Shown here in pieces: positions 19,574 through 29,093 of a stretch of DNA of 63,832 nucleotides. This DNA comes from Tissierellia bacterium. GTDB taxonomy: Bacteria; Bacillota; Clostridia; Tissierellales; Sedimentibacteraceae. Location: positions 1 through 63,832 of the forward strand of contig DURT01000051.1 of the NCBI GenBank assembly GCA_012843025.1, in the 5' to 3' direction. Both the position numbers and the translations under genes were made by a program. The notes under the pieces are model-generated. The model was not told the origin of the DNA and did not search any database. It saw only the letters and a program-made list of their open reading frames with translations. The stretch's first letter is position 1, and each line of letters begins with the position of its first letter.

Positions 19574-20074
19574 ATGAGCTTATATAAACAATGGACGGAA
19601 AAGTTAGAATCAATTCAAACTCAGGAAGAATACCAGGAATTTTTCAATGTTTATATGTCTAAGGAAGCAGAATGCTACAAAAATATTCTTTTAAGCAAAA
19701 GTCCGCTTATTGAGGGAAAAATTAAGGATTTGGCAGAAAAAAACAATATGACACCCGTTGAATTTATCGGTTTTTTAGACGGGGCAAACACCAGTTTCAA
19801 AGAAGAATTAGCATTGGATACATTAACAGAAGAATCGGAAATAAAAGCAGAATTAGACTTTGAAAAACTCTTGTGGAACATGCATGATGCTAAGGCAGAA
19901 TGGCTTTATGGCATGGAAGAATGGGAAAATATCTTTGATGAAAATAAGAGAAAACAAATAAAGAAAGATTATAATCGTTCTAAAATAGTTGTAAAAGGAG
20001 AAAAAATAGGCAGAAATGATCCTTGCCCCTGCGGCTCTGGATTAAAATACAAAAAGTGTTGCGGCAAAAAATAA
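19574..20074 (+). CDS. SEC-C metal-binding motif protein
   Basis: A 166-residue soluble protein ending in [20 protein letters not shown], a SEC-C zinc-binding motif of the kind found at the SecA C-terminus. The first 140 residues are a helical region ([20 protein letters not shown]) without a recognisable catalytic motif. ATG 19574 follows GGAGG at a proper distance, so upstream in-frame ATGs are not needed. It is only 13 bp from the transporter gene downstream and likely cotranscribed. Function unknown; a role near ribosomes or SecA partners would be guesswork. Confidence 0.75.
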   Translation: MSLYKQWTEKLESIQTQEEYQEFFNVYMSKEAECYKNILLSKSPLIEGKIKDLAEKNNMTPVEFIGFLDGANTSFKEELALDTLTEESEIKAELDFEKLLWNMHDAKAEWLYGMEEWENIFDENKRKQIKKDYNRSKIVVKGEKIGRNDPCPCGSGLKYKKCCGKK

Positions 20075-20087
20075 GAAGGGGGGCAGC

Positions 20088-20948
20088 ATGAATAAAACCA
20101 AGGGCTTAACTTTTGGAATTTTAGCAGGCTTCATTTATGGTTTCACACCCATATTGGGAAAGTTAACCTATTCAGAGGGAAGTAATCCAATATCACTTAC
20201 CTTTTATCGAAGCCTCCTTTCAATTCCATTTTTTTTTATAATGTTAAAATATAATAAAATAGATATGAAAGTAGAAAAAGAACAGTCGATAAAATTAGCA
20301 ATACTGGCAATACTGGCGTCAATGACTGCTCTCACTCTCTATGGTTCTTACAATTATATTTCCGTTGGAATGAGTACAACCATTCATTATATTTATCCTG
20401 TATTAGTTGCTGCTGCAAGCATTATAATTTTTAAAGAAAAATTAAGCAGGGACAAGGCTGTGTCCTTAATACTCTCTACTATTGGGATAACCTTATTTTT
20501 TGAAGGGAATATTAATATTATAGGAATAGTCATATCTTTTTTATCCGGTGTATTATTTGCAGGATACTTACTCTATATGGATAAAAGCTGTATGAATACT
20601 ATGTATCCATTTAAATTAACATTTTATATTACTATTTTTTCATCCATTTTTCTTTTTATTGTCGGTATAGTAAACAAAAAATTAGTATTTAATATGACAC
20701 CTACAGGGTGGATTTATACTGTCTTGGTTGCTTTATTTGTTTCTTTTTTTGCAAATACTTTCGTAGCATTGGCAGTTAAAAACGTAGGTCCAACAGTAAC
20801 CAGTATAGTAGCAATGCTTGAACCTATTACCAGTATAATAATGGGGATTTTATTTTTGCATGAAGCTGTAACATTTAAAAGTATAGCAGCCTGTATTCTT
20901 ATTTTACTTGGAGTGTTAATAGTTACACTGGCAAAAGAGAACAATTAG
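20088..20948 (+). CDS. EamA/DMT family transporter
   Basis: A 286-residue membrane protein with about ten transmembrane helices in two EamA repeats (first around 5-140, second around 150-284). GFTPILGKLTYSEGSNPISLTFYR and the end of repeat two, NVGPTVTSIVAMLEPITSIIMG, are typical of drug/metabolite exporters. Ligand unknown. Preceded by AAGGGGGG. A large hairpin begins on its last base. Confidence 0.88.
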   Translation: MNKTKGLTFGILAGFIYGFTPILGKLTYSEGSNPISLTFYRSLLSIPFFFIMLKYNKIDMKVEKEQSIKLAILAILASMTALTLYGSYNYISVGMSTTIHYIYPVLVAAASIIIFKEKLSRDKAVSLILSTIGITLFFEGNINIIGIVISFLSGVLFAGYLLYMDKSCMNTMYPFKLTFYITIFSSIFLFIVGIVNKKLVFNMTPTGWIYTVLVALFVSFFANTFVALAVKNVGPTVTSIVAMLEPITSIIMGILFLHEAVTFKSIAACILILLGVLIVTLAKENN

Positions 20949-20999
20949 GGACATTACTATTGACTATCCCACATAGGATTCTATCAATAATAATGTCCC
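20948..20999. terminator. bidirectional GGGACATTA hairpin between the transporter and fhs genes
   Basis: GGGACATTA (20948-20956) pairs with TAATGTCCC (20991-20999), and inside it TATTGA (20958-20963) pairs with TCAATA (20984-20989). It fills the gap between two convergent genes. One of several GGGACA/GGAGACA-type hairpins in this window. Confidence 0.65.
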
Positions 21000-21005
21000 C
21001 TTTAC

Positions 21006-22679
21006 TTAAAACAGCCCCTTTATTTTGCCATCATTATCAATATCTATATTTTCAGCTGCCGGTACCTTGGGAAGTCCAGGCATCTTCATAATATCACCCG
21101 TCAGTACCACCAAAAATCCTGCTCCTGCAGATATGGTAATATCCCTGATAGTTATATTAAAGCCTGTAGGCCTGCCAAGAATCTTGGGATCATCTGTCAA
21201 AGAATATTGATTCTTTGCCATACATATGGGAAGATTTCCAAATCCCATTTTTTCAAAATTAGCTATTTCCTTACTTGCTTTAGCTGAAAATTCTACATCA
21301 TCAGCCCCGTAGAGCTTCCTGGCAATTGCTTTTATTTTATCTTTTATAGACATATCTAGGTCATAGGCATATTCCATAGAGCTTTCCTCTTCGGCCAGTT
21401 TTATTACCTCTTGGGCAAGCTCCATACCACCTGAACCTCCCTTTGCCCATACTTCTGATAACTTTACATTAACTCCTAACGATCTACACTTTTCTTTAAT
21501 TAAATTTAATTCACTTTCTGTGTCTGTAGGAAACTTGTTAATTGCCACAACTGCCGGTATTTTAAATACCTGAGTAATATTTTCCACATGTTTTAACAAA
21601 TTAGGAATTCCTTTACTTAGAGCATCTAAATTTTCTATTCCTAATTCTGACTTAGGAACTCCTCCATTATACTTTAAGGCCTTAACTGTCGCCACTATAA
21701 CTACAGCACTAGGTTTCAATCCTGTTTTCCGACACTTTATATCAATAAACTTTTCCGCACCTAAATCTGCACCAAAACCAGCCTCTGTAATAGTGTAGTC
21801 TGCAATTTTATTAGCCATTCGCGTAGCTATGACAGAATTACAGCCATGGGCTATGTTGGCAAAAGGTCCTCCGTGGATAAATGCAGGAGTTCCTTCCAAT
21901 GTTTGAACTAAATTAGGCTTTAATGCGTCCTTTAAAAGGGCAGCCATGGCTCCGTGGGCTTTTAACTGTCCAGCAGTAACAGGCTCTCCAGCCCGGTTAT
22001 AAGCCACAATAATTTTAGATAAGTTTTCTTTCAATTCCATAATATCATTAGAAAGGCAAAAGACCGCCATTACTTCCGATGCCACCGTAATATCAAAGCC
22101 ATCTTCTCTCGGCACTCCTTGTACCCTGCCTCCAAGGCCGCTTACTATTTGTCTTAGCTGCCTGTCATTCATATCAAGGGCTCTTCTCCATACAATTCGC
22201 CTAGTGTCAATATCTAATTCATTACCCTGGTGTATATGATTATCAACCATTGCTGCTAAAAGATTATTTGCAGCCCCTATAGCATGAAAATCTCCCGTGA
22301 AATGTAAATTTATATCCTCCATGGGTACAACCTGGGCATATCCTCCCCCTGCTGCCCCTCCCTTTATACCGAATACTGGGCCTAATGAAGGTTCTCGAAG
22401 AGCTATTATTGTTTTCTTTCCTAATCTGCTAAGGGCGTCTCCAAGGCCGATAGTTGTTGTAGTTTTACCTTCCCCAGCTGGCGTAGGATTTATTGCAGTT
22501 ACTAAAATAAGTTTGCCATCTTTCTTGTCTTTTAACTCTTCCAAGTAATATTTATAATCTATTTTTGCTTTATACTTGCCGTAGTTTTCAACGTATTTTT
22601 CTGGAATATTTATTTTTTCCGCAATTCTATTTATTACTTCTAATTTAGCACCTTGAGCAATTTCAATATCACTTAACAT
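21006..22679 (-). CDS. fhs: formate--tetrahydrofolate ligase
   Basis: ATP-dependent ligation of formate to THF giving 10-formyl-THF, the entry step of the one-carbon/Wood-Ljungdahl methyl branch and of purine synthesis from formate. The 557 residues carry the P-loop-like [40 protein letters not shown] and DIELKCR-like [11 protein letters not shown] blocks. Start ATG follows GGGAGGAG. Neighbouring FolT-like ECF component (on the other strand) also concerns folates. No THF riboswitch was recognised upstream. Confidence 0.97.
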   Translation of the reverse strand: MLSDIEIAQGAKLEVINRIAEKINIPEKYVENYGKYKAKIDYKYYLEELKDKKDGKLILVTAINPTPAGEGKTTTTIGLGDALSRLGKKTIIALREPSLGPVFGIKGGAAGGGYAQVVPMEDINLHFTGDFHAIGAANNLLAAMVDNHIHQGNELDIDTRRIVWRRALDMNDRQLRQIVSGLGGRVQGVPREDGFDITVASEVMAVFCLSNDIMELKENLSKIIVAYNRAGEPVTAGQLKAHGAMAALLKDALKPNLVQTLEGTPAFIHGGPFANIAHGCNSVIATRMANKIADYTITEAGFGADLGAEKFIDIKCRKTGLKPSAVVIVATVKALKYNGGVPKSELGIENLDALSKGIPNLLKHVENITQVFKIPAVVAINKFPTDTESELNLIKEKCRSLGVNVKLSEVWAKGGSGGMELAQEVIKLAEEESSMEYAYDLDMSIKDKIKAIARKLYGADDVEFSAKASKEIANFEKMGFGNLPICMAKNQYSLTDDPKILGRPTGFNITIRDITISAGAGFLVVLTGDIMKMPGLPKVPAAENIDIDNDGKIKGLF

Positions 22680-22805
22680 AACTCCTCCCTATGTATAGAA
22701 TTAATATTATAGCTATATTAACCATATAGTCTAAAAATGGCTCCTTCTTAAAGTTTAAATAATTATAGCACTTTTAAAAACAGGGCACAATAGAAAGGCA
22801 ATAAA

Positions 22806-22839
22806 AAATTAAACAGTAGTTAAATCTACTGTTTAATTT
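22806..22839 (-). terminator. terminator left behind downstream of the flavoprotein remnant
   Basis: A 14-bp perfect stem (22806-22819 with 22826-22839), 6-nt loop, followed on the minus strand by a T run (complement of 22803-22808). It lies just after the stop codon of the decayed reading frame at 22875, as a normal terminator for that lost gene would. Confidence 0.7.
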
Positions 22840-22874
22840 TAATATTCATATTAACCAATTATTATATCCGACAC

Positions 22875-23034
22875 TTAATTAGCTGCCGCATGTTCTCCTG
22901 CAATTCTGCCAGATACAAAGCAATCCTTGTGCAACACCACCAAAGTTTGCATATCCTTTTTTATTTGTAAATAGTACTCCCATTGAGTCAGTACCAACCG
23001 CGTACAAGCCTTCTATTACTTCCCCATTATCTTA
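22875..23034 (-). pseudogene. C-terminal remnant of a FAD-dependent oxidoreductase (fumarate reductase flavoprotein-like)
   Basis: The minus strand encodes GEVIEGLYAVGTDSMGVLFT, then NFGGVAQG, and after one frameshift FVSGRIAGEHAA before a TAA at 22875. EGLYAVG and SGRIAGEHAA are hallmarks of the C-terminus of fumarate reductase/succinate dehydrogenase-type flavoproteins. Upstream there is an in-frame stop almost at once (near 23034) and no further similarity, so nearly all of the gene has been deleted. It occupies much of the 457-bp space between fhs and the ECF gene. Confidence 0.8.
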
Positions 23035-23136
23035 TAGCACTTCAAATAGAAATATAACTAAAAACCATCGACTTATAGTTTTATATATGTTAATATGGGT
23101 AAACATAGTAGAGAATTAAAGTTTGAGGATGAGAAA

Positions 23137-23877
23137 ATGAGTAGTAATAGTGAACCAAAAAAATTTACATCTTTAACTATTGTAAGAGCAGGTCTCTTTA
23201 TATCAATGAGCCTTGTGTTAAAAGTAATCTTTGAAGTATATATTCCCCTTGGAGGAATTCCGGCTCTTCGGATAAATTTCTCTTCGGTGCCTTTGTTGCT
23301 TTCCGGAATATTATTAGGACCTTTTGCAGGTTTCTTAACAGGAGCAGCGGCAGATATAATTAATTTTATAGCAAAGCCAGGAGGACCTTTTTTCCCGGGC
23401 TTTACCCTTGTAAGTGGATTAACAGGATTTATACCGGGAATTATATATAAATATGTAAAAAAAGATATAAACTATAATCTACTTAATACTATTTTTATAT
23501 CTTTATTGTCTGTAGGGTTTGTTTTAGTATTTATATATAAAGGTTTATTAACATTTGATAAGGGTATACTGTACGGAGGAGAACCTTTAAATCCTATTTA
23601 TATAATTGGATTTTTCTTACTTGTTTGCATATACCTTATATTACCTATTAAGGTAACTTCCACAGATAAAGACCTTAATATGAACAAAATTGTATTTACT
23701 GTCAGCATAACTCAACTAATTACATCCATAATTTTAAATACTTACTTTCTATATATTTTGTACGGGATAGGAATTATGGTAACTTTGCCTGCAAGAATAT
23801 TGACCAATTTCTTCATGATACCCCTTTATTCATTTATCATTGCGGCCATATTAAACGCAGTAAAAGGAAGGATTTAA
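23137..23877 (+). CDS. folate-family ECF transporter S component
   Basis: Substrate-binding membrane subunit of an energy-coupling-factor importer. The protein (246 residues from ATG 23137) has six or more hydrophobic segments; FTSLTIVRAGLFISMSLVLK and the loop LLSGILLGPFAGFLTGAAADIINF are typical of the FolT family. ATG 23137 is preceded by GAGGATGAG, while 23095 has no ribosome site. The energising EcfAA'T genes are not nearby, as expected for group II S components. Folate is the likely ligand, by family only; it is longer than usual, with extra hydrophobic segments in the second half. Confidence 0.8.
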   Translation: MSSNSEPKKFTSLTIVRAGLFISMSLVLKVIFEVYIPLGGIPALRINFSSVPLLLSGILLGPFAGFLTGAAADIINFIAKPGGPFFPGFTLVSGLTGFIPGIIYKYVKKDINYNLLNTIFISLLSVGFVLVFIYKGLLTFDKGILYGGEPLNPIYIIGFFLLVCIYLILPIKVTSTDKDLNMNKIVFTVSITQLITSIILNTYFLYILYGIGIMVTLPARILTNFFMIPLYSFIIAAILNAVKGRI

Positions 23878-23910
23878 GAAAGGGACATCCAGCTAAGGAA
23901 TGTCCCTTTC
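23878..23910. terminator. GGGACAT hairpin between convergent genes
   Basis: GAAAGGGACAT (23878-23888) pairs perfectly with ATGTCCCTTTC (23900-23910). It begins immediately after the ECF stop codon and overlaps the last codons of the gene on the other strand. Confidence 0.7.
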
Positions 23911-25113
23911 TATTGCTTCTGCAGCTAACTTTGCTGTTGAAAAAGCTGCCTGAATATTAAATCCTCCCGTATTGCCATCATAGTCTAGTACTTCCCCTGC
24001 AAAGTATAATCCGGAGATTTTTTTGGATTCCATTGTTTTTGAATTCACTTCATCAGTTGAAACTCCACCCTTAGTGACCATGGCAATATGGTAGTCTCCA
24101 AGATTTTTTATTTTCATAGAATAGGATGAAAATAACTGAATTAATTTTTTCCTGTAATTTTTATTAAGCTGACTGCACAGTATATTTTCGTCAATGCCGG
24201 CTATTTCTAATACTTTCTCAATAAATCGCTTTGGTATATTTAGCTGTTTTAAAGCACTTTTAATACTTAGTTTCCCTGAATCTCTAATTAAGTTCTCAAA
24301 ATAAACCCTGAATTCTTCTTCATTATGTAGTGATGTGAAGTTAATTTTTAAAATATCTCCTGCATCCATGTAGCGGGAATTATTTAATATTACAGGTCCC
24401 GAAATATTTACATGGGTAAAAAGAAAACTGCCTGTAAACTCATTAAATTTTCTGTTGCCCTTCCATAAGGATATTTTAATATTTTTAAAAGAAATACCTG
24501 AAAGTTCTTTAAATGGGTAATCCTCCACATATACAGGAGTAAGGGCAGGTTTAGGCTCTACTAGGGTATGGCCTAATGACCTTGCAAATTGGTAACCATC
24601 CCCTGTAGATCCGCTACCTGGATAAGATTTTCCTCCTGTTGTAATTATAAGATTGTAAGATGCAAAAGTATTGCTATGAGTTTTAACGTAGAACAACTTC
24701 TTATCTTCATCGTAAAGTACTTTTTCTGCTGCTGTACGTGTAAGAATCTCTACATGGTTAACTGAATCAATCAATACCTCAAGAACATCCTTAGCTTTAA
24801 GGGAATGAGGAAAAACTTTACCATCTTCTCTAATAATACTTTTTAGTCCTTTCCTATCAAAAAAATCAATAACATCACAATTAGTGAAATTATAAAGGGC
24901 AGTCTTAAGAAACCTGCCCTTACTGCCATATTGTTTAAGAAACTCACTAATAGCCATATTATTAGTATAATTGCATTGGCCAGCACCGGACAATAAGAGC
25001 TTTTTGCCCGGTATTTCATTTTTTTCAAGTAATAATATTTTTTTATCTCTAATATTTGCTCCAGCAAATAAACCAGCAGGTCCTCCGCCTATTATTATTA
25101 CATGGTATATCAT
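23893..25113 (-). CDS. NAD(P)/FAD-dependent oxidoreductase of the YhiN/HI0933 family
   Basis: A 406-residue soluble flavoprotein. The N-terminal FAD motif is VIIGGGPAGLFAGANI, followed by GKKLLLSGAGQCNYTN, and near the C-terminus KISGLYFAGEVLDYDGNTGGFNIQAAFSTAKLAA, all diagnostic for the family, including GGVSTDEVNSKTM. The reaction is not established for this group. Its ATG shares one base with the stop codon of the lipoprotein gene upstream, so the two are translationally coupled. Confidence 0.92.
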   Translation of the reverse strand: MIYHVIIIGGGPAGLFAGANIRDKKILLLEKNEIPGKKLLLSGAGQCNYTNNMAISEFLKQYGSKGRFLKTALYNFTNCDVIDFFDRKGLKSIIREDGKVFPHSLKAKDVLEVLIDSVNHVEILTRTAAEKVLYDEDKKLFYVKTHSNTFASYNLIITTGGKSYPGSGSTGDGYQFARSLGHTLVEPKPALTPVYVEDYPFKELSGISFKNIKISLWKGNRKFNEFTGSFLFTHVNISGPVILNNSRYMDAGDILKINFTSLHNEEEFRVYFENLIRDSGKLSIKSALKQLNIPKRFIEKVLEIAGIDENILCSQLNKNYRKKLIQLFSSYSMKIKNLGDYHIAMVTKGGVSTDEVNSKTMESKKISGLYFAGEVLDYDGNTGGFNIQAAFSTAKLAAEAIERDIP

Positions 25114-26036
25114 TAAACTGTATCTCCTGTTTCTTGGCTTTCAACAGTTTCAACTGAGTTGTTTAATTCATATATTTCCTTTAATTTATCCAAGGAAAGG
25201 GATGCTTTAATTTCATATTCTATCCCATTGTTGTCTATATATTCTCCCATAAATACTATATCATTATTCTTCAAATTAAAATCCGTATACTTGCTGCTGT
25301 CTAAGTTAATTTGCTTGGTGCTGTCTTTAATAAAGTCATATAAAAGAAAGTTATTATTACTGTCCTTAAACAAAATAACGGTAGTACCTTCTATTAAGTA
25401 TATTTTTTGTGCATCTTTAAAAGAACCAGTTATTTTTTTGTTATTAATATCTAAAACCTTACTTTCACTCTTGGAGTCGGTTATTAGCAAGTATTCACCA
25501 AGCCAGGAATAGGAGCCTTCCTTATCAATAACTCCACCTTCAATTAAGAAGGGTTCCTTATTACCTTCTTCCCATATAAATATTTGGCTGTAGTTTTCCC
25601 CATATCCTATAGTCCTGAATACTAGAGGGTGGTCTTCTTTTATAATTTCAATACCCTTTAAGCTATCATTTAATAAATTTCCACTATCCTTTAAATAGGA
25701 AACAATACTATCTAAGTCTGCATTTTCAACACTGAACTGGGGTACATCTTCACTTTCTATAATTTTTAACTTTGACTGAGCTTCTTCAAGCATGGAAACT
25801 AAATTTTCTTCTTTATTAGCAAGATTTTCATTTTCTTTTTGAAGTTCTTCCAATTCTTTCTTTATTATATCCAATTCCTCTTTTAAACTTTCATTTTCTT
25901 CTATTATATCTTCCCTATGGACAATTCCTTTATATTCACCAGGACCTACTCCCGTTTCTTCGGAAGGAGGTAGCTTAGTACATGCAGATATTAATACCAA
26001 AGTTAAAAGGGTAATTAGCAGTGTAACTTTTCTCAT
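25113..26036 (-). CDS. predicted lipoprotein with coiled coil, function unknown
   Basis: 307 residues. A lipoprotein signal peptide ends in LISAC, so Cys19 would be lipidated and the protein held on the outer face of the membrane. Residues about 40-95 are a charged coiled coil (EELQKENENLANKEENLVSM), and the rest is beta-rich with short WxGEYLLITDSKS-like repeats suggesting a propeller or sandwich. No enzyme motif is visible. Coupled to the YhiN gene downstream. Confidence 0.75.
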   Translation of the reverse strand: MRKVTLLITLLTLVLISACTKLPPSEETGVGPGEYKGIVHREDIIEENESLKEELDIIKKELEELQKENENLANKEENLVSMLEEAQSKLKIIESEDVPQFSVENADLDSIVSYLKDSGNLLNDSLKGIEIIKEDHPLVFRTIGYGENYSQIFIWEEGNKEPFLIEGGVIDKEGSYSWLGEYLLITDSKSESKVLDINNKKITGSFKDAQKIYLIEGTTVILFKDSNNNFLLYDFIKDSTKQINLDSSKYTDFNLKNNDIVFMGEYIDNNGIEYEIKASLSLDKLKEIYELNNSVETVESQETGDTV

Positions 26037-26055
26037 TTTATCCTCCTATTTGGAA

Positions 26056-26077
26056 AAAAGCATCTTTCGATGCTTTT
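26056..26077 (-). terminator. terminator of the SLH protein gene
   Basis: AAAAGCATC (26056-26064) pairs with GATGCTTTT (26069-26077), with a T run after it on the minus strand. The stem includes the SLH gene stop codon. Confidence 0.85.
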
Positions 26078-27914
26078 ACTGTATCATTATGCTTGCTGCT
26101 ACATATTCTCCACCTTGGGGAACAGCAAAGCTCAATATATTTTCTCCTTCTTTCAAGTCTTTAAAGTACTTGGTTGCTCCAGAAGTATCAAAAATTTTCG
26201 TATTATTTGTTATACGCAGATGTATAAGCTCCGTTTTTCCATTTGAAGTAACATTCTGCATCATAATTAATCTGTCTTTTTCATTTATAAATATAATCTT
26301 TCCGGAAAAACTCTTTGCTGTTTCAATTTCAGATACTTCCATGGTTACTATTTCGTCACCGGAGGTATTTACATTTACATTGTAACCAAGTCGTAAATCA
26401 TAAATTGAAACATTCCTGTTTCCTATAGTTATAATAACATTGTTGCTTACGGAGTACTGAGTTACATTGCCATCTTCATCTGCAATTTTTATCTTGCTTT
26501 GTGGAGCAATCAATATTTCTCTAATAACACCGCTTAATTCTGCCTCTTTGGCAACAGTGTTAATTGCAATCATTTCATCATACTCGGTAGTTACGGTAAC
26601 TTCATCTCCCACTCTTACCTGGTCGAAACTGGAGTCTTTATCGTTTCTTGTCACTTCCACATCACTGGTGAAAACAAATGTCTTCTCAACATCTCCATCA
26701 GTTTTTATAGTTACCTTGATGGGATAATTATAGTCTATGGATGTTATAACACCGTCGTAATGTTTAATTCGGCTTATAGAATTTATCTGATATACCTTAT
26801 TATTATCCAAGAGCAGGGTAACTTCATCATTCTTTTTAAGCTGTTTTAATTCCGTCGCCTTTCCATCATGGTATACATCCACGTCCTTATCTATGGAATA
26901 TGTAACCCTGTCTCTGTCTTGGTCGTAAATTGTAATACTTGCAGGAGATACATATGCTACATAGTAAATGGTGCCCCTTACTACATCCTTACTAGTGTCC
27001 GCCCTAACCTCCAAGGCAAGACGGTCAGCATTTATTTTACATGTAACAATCATATCCTTTTTCAGATCGGAAAATTCTCTTATCCTACCGTTTACTGTAA
27101 TTTCCGTATCTTTATTGATTTTAACAATACTTTCTACTCCTCTTTCATTTTTTATATAGATGTAAGATTCAGACCTTCCTTCTGATATTTCAGAAATTAT
27201 CCCCTCTTCCGTGGTAGTAGGTTCATATTTATCCAAATTGGGAAATACATCATTATCTTCTATGTAGTCATAGGCCTTGTCCAAAAGTGTAGCAATTTCT
27301 GCCCTGGTTATTTTCGCTTCCGGTTTAATATTTTTATTATCGTCTCCCAGCATTATTTTCTTTTCATACATTAAATATATATATGGTCTTGCTGATGGCG
27401 TAATTTCATCACTGTCTTTAAAGGGCAGCACATACGTTTTTAAACTCTTGGCTTCATCGTTAAGTCCCATTGCCTTTGTAAGGAGGACTGCCACTTCCTC
27501 TCTTTCAGCATCAGCAAAAATTGTTTTCCTTGTGAACATGTCCTTAAGGGCCTGCTCAGTAACTATATTAAGTTCTATTGCTAAAGCAAGATAATCTAAA
27601 GCCCATTCGTTGTATAAAACATTGGGCATATTTTTTAAAGAAGGCTTATATTCATCTATGATTTCCTTTTTTATATCTTTGTCAATATCGTAAAGTCTTG
27701 ACATCATTACTATGGATTCCAATACAGTTACATTATTATCAGGCTTAAAAGTACCGTCCTCATAACCTGAAACAATACCGTTTTTTGCTACTCTCTCTAT
27801 GTAACTTTTCCCCCAATGATCTGTAATATCAGTGAAAGTTGCCGCATTTATATTCATGGTAAAAAGTAAAGAAAGTACCACAGTCAGCAATATAATTCTA
27901 CTTGATTTTTTCAT
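26076..27914 (-). CDS. S-layer homology domain protein with tandem beta-domain repeats
   Basis: 612 residues. Signal peptide MKKSSRIILLTVVLSLLF...NAA, then three SLH segments: FTDITDHWGKSYIERVAKNG (about 27-78), a weaker one at about 100-152, and PFKDSDEI...ITRAEIATLLDKAY (about 162-217). SLH modules bind pyruvylated wall polymers. From about 230 to the end come roughly five related 70-85-residue units, each with an opening GxIxxI, a T/D-x-x-V/I-x-x-N/D strand and a closing DLKxGDxVxV, resembling DUF5666-type beta barrels. Likely a cell-surface structural or binding protein; ligand unknown. Confidence 0.85.
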   Translation of the reverse strand: MKKSSRIILLTVVLSLLFTMNINAATFTDITDHWGKSYIERVAKNGIVSGYEDGTFKPDNNVTVLESIVMMSRLYDIDKDIKKEIIDEYKPSLKNMPNVLYNEWALDYLALAIELNIVTEQALKDMFTRKTIFADAEREEVAVLLTKAMGLNDEAKSLKTYVLPFKDSDEITPSARPYIYLMYEKKIMLGDDNKNIKPEAKITRAEIATLLDKAYDYIEDNDVFPNLDKYEPTTTEEGIISEISEGRSESYIYIKNERGVESIVKINKDTEITVNGRIREFSDLKKDMIVTCKINADRLALEVRADTSKDVVRGTIYYVAYVSPASITIYDQDRDRVTYSIDKDVDVYHDGKATELKQLKKNDEVTLLLDNNKVYQINSISRIKHYDGVITSIDYNYPIKVTIKTDGDVEKTFVFTSDVEVTRNDKDSSFDQVRVGDEVTVTTEYDEMIAINTVAKEAELSGVIREILIAPQSKIKIADEDGNVTQYSVSNNVIITIGNRNVSIYDLRLGYNVNVNTSGDEIVTMEVSEIETAKSFSGKIIFINEKDRLIMMQNVTSNGKTELIHLRITNNTKIFDTSGATKYFKDLKEGENILSFAVPQGGEYVAASIMIQ

Positions 27915-28001
27915 AATACCTCCTGCTTGTCCGTATTTTTATAAATTATACCATATGTAATTTTATACCGCAATTGTAAATTCAAAAAGGAACCACGGTT
28001 C

Positions 28002-28934
28002 TCACTGGTGTATCCAAGTGCCCGTACTTCCTGCTAATCCATCAGCCGCCTTTTCCAAGGATGTAATTAATGCTTTTCTTCCTTTATTGGAAGCTACAAA
28101 GGATATTGCTGCTATTACTTTTGGAAGCATTGATCCTTCAGCAAATTCCTTGCTTTCAATATACTTCTCAGCTTCCTCTATAGTTAAATCCGCTATCCAC
28201 TTTTCTTCCGGCTTTCCAAAGTTAATGGCTACTTTTTCAACTGCCGTAAGAATAACCAAAGTATCTGCATTAATTTTTTCTGCCAGCAAAGAAGCAGTTA
28301 AGTCTTTATCTATTACAGCACCTACTCCTTTTAATGAATTACCTTCCCTTACAACAGGAATTCCTCCGCCGCCGCAGACTATTCCAATTTGTCCCTTTTC
28401 CAATAATAGTTTTATAGTTTCAATTTCCACTATATCCCGTGGTTTGGGAGAAGGAACCACCCTTCTATATCCTCGTCCCGAATCTTCCACAACTACCATA
28501 CCTTTTTTACGGGCTTTTTCTGCTTCTTCCTCAGTCATAAAGGAGCCTATAGGTTTTGTAGGCCTGTTAAATGCCGGATCATTCTCATCTACCACCACCT
28601 GGGTAATAACGGAGGTAACTTCTTTATTAATCCCTCTTCTAAGAAGTTCTTCCCTAAGAGCATTTTGCAAGCTATAACCAATATAAGCCTGACTCATGGC
28701 TACACACATGGATAATGGCATGGAAGGAAACTTATAATCAACTTTCCCATATTCTGTAAAGGCATTATTTATCATCCCTACCTGAGGACCGTTTCCGTGG
28801 GTAATTACAACTTCATATCCACTTTCAACCAAGTCTGTTATTGCAGAAGCAGTGTGTTTTACTGCTTCCTCCTGTTCTTCCAAGGTATTGCCTAAGGCAT
28901 TGCCACCTAATGCTACAACTATTTTCTTGTTCAT
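28002..28934 (-). CDS. arcC: carbamate kinase
   Basis: Transfers phosphate between carbamoyl phosphate and ADP, usually to make ATP at the end of arginine, agmatine or purine-derived catabolism. The 310-residue protein has VVALGGNALG, THGNGPQVG, AMSQAYIGYSLQNAL, CGGGGIPVV and DKDLTASLLAEKI, all family blocks. No arginine deiminase or carbamoyltransferase gene is next to it, so it stands alone. Start ATG follows AGGAG. Confidence 0.96.
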   Translation of the reverse strand: MNKKIVVALGGNALGNTLEEQEEAVKHTASAITDLVESGYEVVITHGNGPQVGMINNAFTEYGKVDYKFPSMPLSMCVAMSQAYIGYSLQNALREELLRRGINKEVTSVITQVVVDENDPAFNRPTKPIGSFMTEEEAEKARKKGMVVVEDSGRGYRRVVPSPKPRDIVEIETIKLLLEKGQIGIVCGGGGIPVVREGNSLKGVGAVIDKDLTASLLAEKINADTLVILTAVEKVAINFGKPEEKWIADLTIEEAEKYIESKEFAEGSMLPKVIAAISFVASNKGRKALITSLEKAADGLAGSTGTWIHQ

Positions 28935-29017
28935 AATGATCTCCTGTAAATTTATATATTAATTTTATCACTTTCTTTTTAACGAAACAATATTTTTTCA
29001 TAAGATAGAAAAAACTA

Positions 29018-29045
29018 TTGACATCCTTCAATATTGTGATAAATT
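29018..29045 (+). promoter_or_regulatory. promoter of the DAHP synthase gene
   Basis: TTGACA (29018-29023), 16-nt spacer, TAAATT (29040-29045). GGAGGTG follows at 29060-29066. Confidence 0.6.
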
Positions 29046-29093
29046 CAAACATAAGAACTGGAGGTGTAGATTATTTTAGAAAATTACAAAAGA

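Noticed and set aside
22680-23136. THF riboswitch near fhs or the folate transporter gene
   Set aside because: No conserved THF aptamer core could be read on either strand; the region is instead a gene remnant and a terminator.
28018-28677. 219-residue plus-strand frame
   Set aside because: Shadow of the carbamate kinase gene on the other strand; the conserved protein explains the frame.
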